From positions 1-21,491 of the forward strand of contig JAKSOM010000004.1 of NCBI GenBank assembly GCA_024405585.1: 21,491 nt of DNA, given 5' to 3'. Shown here in pieces: positions 18,852 to 21,491 of this stretch. Source of the stretch: Acidaminococcaceae bacterium (GTDB lineage Bacteria; Bacillota; Negativicutes; Acidaminococcales; Acidaminococcaceae). The number at the start of each line of letters is the position of its first letter. Position 1 is the first letter of the stretch. Below the pieces are notes generated by a model. The model was not told the origin of the DNA and did not search any database. It worked only from the letters and a program-made list of their open reading frames with translations. A program made the translations under genes and the position numbers.

Positions 18852-18896
18852 TAAACTTTTTGAACTCAAATTCTTCCTTATCCCATTCCTCTCCAT

Positions 18897-20216
18897 CTAT
18901 TTGCTTAAAATACCATACTGCGAACAAGCATCAATATGCTCATAATTACCATCAGTATTTTTCGGAACCGTCACGTTCAACTTTATACCTTTTTGGAAAA
19001 GCATAACAATATCACTGCCGCCAAAAAGGAAACAACCCATCATATCCCCTTTTTTCACTTCAGCACCAACTTTTATTTTTTCTTCAAAGCAAACAGAAGA
19101 AACTTGAGACATGGCAATTGGCAAAACAGCTACTAATCCATATTCTTTGGTATCAATAACCACCAGTCCACGGGTTTCAAGCATTTGCCATCCGGGTACA
19201 CTGGCCAAAAGAAGATATTTTTTCCTTTCAGGTGACCATACAGTTCTGCCACCAATCGCATCATCACTTGGAATTATTTTGACTTCTTTGATGACTCCGC
19301 TTACGGGAGAATGGTAGCGATGGTAATCATTAACATCCAAAAAGGTGTGTGTCAATATGCCGCCTGCAAAAGCTTTTTTGTAAGCACTATCCCCCAAAAG
19401 TTCTTCCACCAATGTAAATGAGCGGGATTTAATGCTGACATCCTTGTGATGTACAAAGCGTCCTTTTCTGTTTATTTTCCAAACACCCTGGGGTTGGGAA
19501 TCTGCCGGTGAAGCCAAAACACTATTGTCATCCGGAAATGCAACAGGTCTTTTGTCAGGGGAACTCAAATACCGTGCAAAAAAATCATTAAAAGTACGCC
19601 AATTATCCGGACTTTCGTATGTTCCATCATGCAAATGGAAAGAAGCGTCTTTTTTTGCTCTTTCGTAATAACTGTTATTCCATGAATCGGTAGTCGTCAA
19701 AAAATACCCATATAGTGCAGTAAACTTTATCATCCAAGTGCGATAAGGTTCGATATACTGAAGAGAATTGTTGTACAGCCCTTTTCCTGCCAATTCTTTC
19801 AATGGCATATCGCTAATGAAATAGAAATAATTTAAACTTTGGTCAATGCTGTCATACAGTTTAGAGTAATGCTTATCCGCATAAGGAAGAATTTCCCATG
19901 GCATTGCTGTAGCCGCCCAGTCAATATAATCATAGTACTCTTCAAGAGTTTGAGCAGGATTGCTATTTTTATCCGGGTTGATTTCCTTGCCTTTGGCAAT
20001 CGCTTTTTCCAACAACGCCTTAAGTTTGGAACTATGCTCAACCATATAAATCAATTCATTCGTAATATCAGCACGCTTTTCATTATAAAAGTACGCTGTA
20101 TTGACGCCTGATACCGGTGGCGGGGAATATTTTCCCCATTTATCATCCGCCAAAACATTGCCAACACAGAGCATCATGACCAATACCAAAAGACACACTT
20201 TGTTCCAAAATTTCAT
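18897..20216 (-). CDS. Exported phosphatidylserine decarboxylase-like proenzyme
   Basis: The product is 439 residues. The start at 20216 has AAGGAG about ten bases upstream. Residues 1-23 are a signal peptide (hydrophobic LLVLVMMLCVG core, VLA before DDKW), so the enzyme should act outside the cytoplasm. Residues about 205-435 carry the Psd (PF02666-type) fold: FNDFFARYL near 210, DYHRYHSPVSG at 297-307, and GGSD at 399-402. By family logic the chain self-cleaves before Ser401, leaving a pyruvoyl cofactor that decarboxylates phosphatidylserine to phosphatidylethanolamine. Residues about 24-200 form a polar, mostly helical, Tyr/Trp-rich extension reminiscent of the PSDC (PF12588) region found before some Psd domains. 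Classical Psds are about 290 residues and carry no cleavable signal peptide. No pssA-type synthase is adjacent. An alternative is a Psd-fold enzyme acting on another amino-acid conjugate. Family assignment is strong; substrate and location are inferred. Confidence 0.85.
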   Translation of the reverse strand: MKFWNKVCLLVLVMMLCVGNVLADDKWGKYSPPPVSGVNTAYFYNEKRADITNELIYMVEHSSKLKALLEKAIAKGKEINPDKNSNPAQTLEEYYDYIDWAATAMPWEILPYADKHYSKLYDSIDQSLNYFYFISDMPLKELAGKGLYNNSLQYIEPYRTWMIKFTALYGYFLTTTDSWNNSYYERAKKDASFHLHDGTYESPDNWRTFNDFFARYLSSPDKRPVAFPDDNSVLASPADSQPQGVWKINRKGRFVHHKDVSIKSRSFTLVEELLGDSAYKKAFAGGILTHTFLDVNDYHRYHSPVSGVIKEVKIIPSDDAIGGRTVWSPERKKYLLLASVPGWQMLETRGLVVIDTKEYGLVAVLPIAMSQVSSVCFEEKIKVGAEVKKGDMMGCFLFGGSDIVMLFQKGIKLNVTVPKNTDGNYEHIDACSQYGILSK

Positions 20217-20290
20217 TTTTCATTCTCTCCTTGTTAAATCCGATTTTTTCACACTACACAAGTAATTATGATTCCGTAATTTTATTTTGA

Positions 20291-20375
20291 CGGAGACAGT
20301 GGGATTCGAACCCACGTACCCGTGAGGGTAAACTGAATTTCGAGTCGGCTCAACATTCCGCCACTACATTTTCGA
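20291..20375 (-). tRNA. Degenerate tRNA-Ser(CGA)-like sequence, probably non-functional
   Basis: The 3' half is clear. It has an anticodon loop CTCGAAA (20344-20338, anticodon CGA), a long variable arm TACCC/GGGTA, a perfect T-arm GTGGG-TTCGAAT-CCCAC (20315-20299), and a 3' acceptor strand TGTCTCC plus discriminator G ending at 20291. The 5' half keeps a D-arm-like AGTGGCGGAA. However, the acceptor partner GGAGACA is absent, and the 5' anticodon strand (GCCGA) does not pair with TTCAG. No CCA is encoded (TCA follows). The whole reads as a decayed serine, possibly leucine, tRNA or a tRNA-derived attachment-site remnant. A tRNA finder might report it as a pseudo-tRNA. tmRNA was considered and rejected. 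Confidence 0.55.
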
Positions 20376-20466
20376 TAAATCGCACCGTCTTATACAATGT
20401 AGATGCATTAATTATCTTATTCTGACTCACGTTCTGCAACTTTTCTTTCACACTTATTGTTCCCAT
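20350..20466 (-). CDS. Possible small protein, 38 residues, running into the tRNA-like remnant
   Basis: ATG 20466-20464 opens a 38-codon frame (begins MGTISVKEKLQNVSQ, ends ENVVAEC) that stops at TGA 20352-20350. AAGGAG lies 11 bases upstream, which is slightly far. A near-consensus promoter with -10 at 20492 directly precedes it, so the transcript would be almost leaderless apart from the RBS. The peptide is charged and helix-prone, with no signal peptide or membrane segment, and I do not recognise it. Its last codons overlap the 5' half of the degenerate tRNA. It may be a real small protein, the N-terminal stub of a gene cut by an insertion, or chance coding in a promoter-proximal leader of the Psd-like gene. 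Confidence 0.35.
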   Translation of the reverse strand: MGTISVKEKLQNVSQNKIINASTLYKTVRFIENVVAEC

Positions 20467-20491
20467 TATTTTATCTGCTCCTTCATTGCAA

Positions 20492-20520
20492 ATAATACTA
20501 TCACTAAATAATTATGTCAA
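20492..20520 (-). promoter_or_regulatory. Sigma-70-type promoter upstream of the small ORF and tRNA-like sequence
   Basis: A perfect -35 TTGACA (20520-20515) and a -10 TATTAT (20497-20492) have a 17-bp spacer. The predicted start is near 20485. With no clear terminator before 20216, this may also be the promoter of the exported Psd-like gene, giving a leader of about 270 nt that contains the tRNA-like fold. Confidence 0.7.
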
Positions 20521-20543
20521 GTAAAAACATTTTTTACTTAACA
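20515..20543. promoter_or_regulatory. Long palindrome overlapping the -35 box (possible operator)
   Basis: AAGTAAAAA (20519-20527) and TTTTTACTT (20531-20539) form a 9-bp inverted repeat with a 3-nt centre. It extends through one mismatch to TGT/ACA at the ends. It overlaps the -35 box of the 20492-20520 promoter, the position expected of a repressor site. It could also be an A/T-rich terminator remnant. Confidence 0.35.
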
Positions 20544-20582
20544 TATGTTGGTCATACAAATCATTTATTATCGGAAATTTTA

Positions 20583-20618
20583 TATTCCCCCTATCTCAGT
20601 AAAGAGATTCGGGGAATA
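20583..20618 (-). terminator. Stem-loop downstream of the ZIP transporter, possible terminator
   Basis: Outer arms TATTCCCC/GGGGAATA (20583-20590, 20611-20618) and inner arms ATCTC/GAGAT are separated by a 2x2 internal loop, with a 6-nt apical loop. It lies about 64 nt past the ZIP stop. The minus-strand tail (TAAAATTT) is only moderately T-rich, so the terminator role is plausible but not certain. Confidence 0.5.
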
Positions 20619-20681
20619 ATAGGTTGGGATTGGAATAAACCACTTACCTTTTTTTAGAAAACCGGCAAGTTCGTTATTGCT

Positions 20682-21458
20682 TCAGGCCAACACACAATCC
20701 AGAACCATCATCAAAACAAACCCCAACGCCGCCCCCATGGTACCCAAATTACTGTGCTCACCCATCTGGGACTCCGGAATCAACTCCTCAATAACCACAT
20801 ACATCATAGAACCGGCAGCAAAGGCAAACAAATAAGACAAAGTCCCCAACACATGCTCTGCAAAAATGGCGGTCACAAAACCGAAAACCGGCTCCACCGT
20901 TCCGCTCAAAACCCCATAACCAAAGGACTTGTCCCGGCCCAACCCCTCTTTATACAAAGGCAAAGAAACAATGGCCCCCTCCGGGAAATTCTGAATGGCA
21001 ATACCCACGGACAAAGCCAAGGCCCCCATCATCGTCAGATGACCGTCACCGCTGTAAGCCCCCGCAAACGCCACACCAACCGCCATACCCTCAGGAATGT
21101 TATGAAGGGTCATGGCCAAAGCCATCATCACTTCCTTAGGCAACTTAACCGGCAAACCCTCCTGCTCTCCCCCATCCAAATGCAAATGGGGAATCAGCTC
21201 ATCCAAACACTTCAAAAACAACATCCCCAACAAAAACCCGGCCGCCGCCGGCACCCATTCCACCTGGCCGTTCTCCCTGGCCAGCTCCATGGAAGGAATC
21301 AGCAAAGACCACACTGCCGCCGCAATCATCACCCCGGAAGCAAAACCCAAAAGCACCTTCTCCACCCCGACAGAAAGCTTGTCCTTAACGACAAACACCG
21401 TCGCCGCCCCCAGAACAGTACCCAAAAAAGGCACCAAAAAAATAATCACCACACTCAT
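20682..21458 (-). CDS. ZIP-family divalent metal transporter (ZupT/GufA type)
   Basis: The product is 258 residues, a normal length for a bacterial ZIP. It is a largely hydrophobic polytopic inner-membrane protein with about eight membrane segments. The metal-pathway motifs are intact: HNIPEG at 119-124, its paralogous partner QNFPEG at 156-161, and EELIPE at 224-229. A His-containing loop (HLHLD, 91-95) lies between the third and fourth helices, and an additional acidic site occurs in GTVEP near 189. The family imports Zn2+ and often Fe2+, Mn2+ or other divalent metals down their gradient; exact specificity cannot be read from sequence. The start at ATG 21458 has only a weak purine-rich upstream sequence (GATGAG), and the promoter is cut off by the window edge. 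No metal regulator or partner gene is next to it. Confidence 0.92.
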   Translation of the reverse strand: MSVVIIFLVPFLGTVLGAATVFVVKDKLSVGVEKVLLGFASGVMIAAAVWSLLIPSMELARENGQVEWVPAAAGFLLGMLFLKCLDELIPHLHLDGGEQEGLPVKLPKEVMMALAMTLHNIPEGMAVGVAFAGAYSGDGHLTMMGALALSVGIAIQNFPEGAIVSLPLYKEGLGRDKSFGYGVLSGTVEPVFGFVTAIFAEHVLGTLSYLFAFAAGSMMYVVIEELIPESQMGEHSNLGTMGAALGFVLMMVLDCVLA

Positions 21459-21491
21459 TCTAACTCATCATTACACAGAAACCAAAGATAA

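Larger units (their letters stand above)
18543..18896. other. Intergenic region with two terminators and no supportable gene
   Basis: This A/T-rich stretch contains the hairpins at 18616-18656 and 18818-18851 and an A8 run near 18571. Short ORFs on both strands (the longest is 87 codons) lack ribosome binding sites and have low-complexity Lys/Phe/Arg composition. The roughly 160 bp between the two terminators could hold a small RNA, but I see no convincing promoter pair for one. Confidence 0.5.

Noticed and set aside
20281..20470. tmRNA (ssrA), suggested by an ORF-like segment next to a T-arm and acceptor strand.
   Set aside because: There is no tmRNA 5' end motif and no tag ending in Ala-Ala, the span is too short, and the 3' half carries an ordinary CGA anticodon loop and variable arm.
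1..21491. CRISPR array, insertion sequence, prophage or toxin-antitoxin module.
   Set aside because: I saw no regularly spaced direct repeats, transposase, integrase or phage genes. The repetition in the adhesin is at protein level and divergent in DNA.

Overview
The window looks like a chromosome segment from a host-associated diderm bacterium, most likely a Negativicutes-type Firmicute. A fusobacterial-like relative is the main alternative. This placement is inference from three things: a giant filamentous adhesin of the FhaB/leukotoxin-LktA type with an extended signal peptide (which implies an outer membrane), strong purine-rich ribosome binding sites (GGAGG, AAGGA), and near-consensus sigma-70 promoters and intrinsic terminators. 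Every gene I can support lies on the minus strand, so transcription runs right to left. The many plus-strand ORFs over 1-17,250 are antisense shadows.

Positions 1-17,233 are one surface-protein locus. A 5,261-residue secreted beta-solenoid adhesin starts at 17233 and reads to an in-frame TGA at 1448-1450. Beyond the TGA the same frame stays open for 482 more codons of adhesin-like sequence and runs out of the left edge. The gene is therefore either split by one nonsense codon or sequence error, or is expressed in two parts; a GGAG-N6-GTG restart site sits exactly at the TGA. Upstream is a textbook promoter (TTGACA, 17-bp spacer, TATGAT) whose spacer holds a run of eight G. This is the arrangement known from phase-variable outer-membrane protein promoters. 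A strong hairpin lies in the predicted leader.

Positions 17,505-18,542 are a single-gene unit with its own promoter and terminator. It encodes an unrecognised 291-residue soluble protein. Positions 18,543-18,896 are intergenic, with two intrinsic terminators and no supportable gene.

Positions 18,897-20,543 hold an exported phosphatidylserine-decarboxylase-like proenzyme with a signal peptide and a long N-terminal extension. Upstream of it are a decayed tRNA-Ser(CGA)-like sequence and a 38-codon small ORF with its own near-consensus promoter. This looks like a patched, possibly formerly mobile, junction.

Positions 20,583-21,458 are a complete ZIP-family divalent metal transporter followed by a stem-loop that may be its terminator. 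The right edge cuts off its promoter.

The clearest candidates for new biology are the G8 promoter switch on a giant adhesin, the single TGA that divides that adhesin, and the exported Psd-like enzyme beside a tRNA remnant.
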